Source of the DNA: Nymphalis io
Lineage: Eukaryota; Arthropoda; Insecta; Lepidoptera; Nymphalidae
Length of the DNA: 64,000 bases
Assembly (NCBI RefSeq): GCF_905147045.1
Contig: NC_065917.1
Location: 1-64,000 of the forward strand
Reading direction: 5' to 3'
The translations under genes and the position numbers were made by a program. The notes below the pieces were generated by a model. The model made no database searches and was not told the DNA's origin. It saw nothing but the letters and a program-made list of their open reading frames with translations. Shown piece by piece: positions 63,742 through 64,000 of the stretch. How positions within the stretch are numbered: the stretch's first letter is position 1; each line of letters opens with the position of its first letter.

Positions 63742-63993
63742 ATGGATCAAGATACTGCTGCTCAAGACCCCAAACCTCTGGCCGAGGTAGACCTGGCAGC
63801 CATCTCCGTACAGTCACGGATACTACCATTCTGGAGGGACCTTCCACGAGCCTGGTTCATACAATTTGAAGCTGTCGTCGACCCCTTGAAGACGTCCGAT
63901 GATCAGAAGTTCCGTTACGTCCTGCAACAGCTGCAAGCCACGGACCTGCAACACGTCACCGACATTCTATACGACACGCCGGCTACTGATTAA
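63742..63993 (+). pseudogene. Gypsy gag N-terminus with premature TAA
   Basis: 83 residues identical to the start of the frame at 11552 (DQDTAAQDPKPLAEVDLAAI and onward). The codon after PATD is TAA at 63991-63993, where the other copy has AAA (K). The window ends 7 bases later, so the rest cannot be assessed. Confidence 0.8.
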
Positions 63994-64000
63994 TACATCA

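Noticed and set aside
1..64000. A piRNA cluster
   Set aside because: Nested transposon content would fit, but without small-RNA data nothing in the sequence distinguishes it from any transposon-rich region.

Overview
This is a eukaryotic, almost certainly lepidopteran, window. It is AT-rich with short GC-rich exons, and it is packed with non-LTR retrotransposons, tRNA-headed SINEs, Helitrons, an errantivirus-like LTR element and a Ty3/gypsy element of the kinds usual in moth and butterfly genomes. No prokaryotic gene organisation is present.

The only host gene I recognise is a GTPBP2-like translational GTPase (GTPBP1/GTPBP2 family), and it is present as several broken copies. Copy C (29165-42106, +) keeps exons 1 to 12, but has a TAG in exon 7, an altered G4 motif, and a deletion that fuses two exons. 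Copy D (53274-61086) keeps exons 3, 6, 9 (inverted), 10, 11, 12a and 12b, plus an exon 13 with a TAG. Copy A (7496-8412) keeps only exons 3 and 6. Copy B (13218-14536) keeps only exons 4 and 5, with a stop and a frameshift in exon 4. Splice phases agree at nearly every exon border, which makes the gene call strong. No copy in the window looks able to make a full protein.

Layout: 1-5750 is a LINE nested inside another LINE (both -). Then come a reverse-transcriptase fragment (+), an 89-bp minisatellite and GTPBP2 copy A. Next are a truncated Ty3/gypsy gag-pol (9249-11954, -), a reversed minisatellite and GTPBP2 copy B. 15139-18921 holds more LINE remnants. 19483-22040 is an RTE-type endonuclease split by a Helitron (20256-21563). 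24138-27644 is an LTR-bounded, pol-less errantivirus-like element (-) with an AATA target duplication. SINEs follow, then GTPBP2 copy C, whose intron 6 holds a hAT-like element containing a Dong/R4-like LINE. A second, better preserved copy of the nested LINE pair lies at 42750-51640. GTPBP2 copy D follows, interrupted by an RTE LINE (57263-59049). The end holds a LINE 3' fragment and the 5' end of another copy of the gypsy element (LTR 63173-63716).

Positions 1-9183 and about 45866-54985 are near-identical copies, and further parts of copies C and D match each other. These comparisons show, with empty sites, how the locus has rearranged: repeat-mediated loss of exons 4-5, SINE-associated inversion of exon 9, microhomology deletions, fold-back (template-switch) palindromes, and clean LINE insertions with target duplications. 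Such density of nested elements and decayed duplicate gene fragments is what one expects of non-recombining DNA such as a W chromosome. That placement, and whether some of the duplication is an assembly artefact, cannot be settled from the sequence alone.
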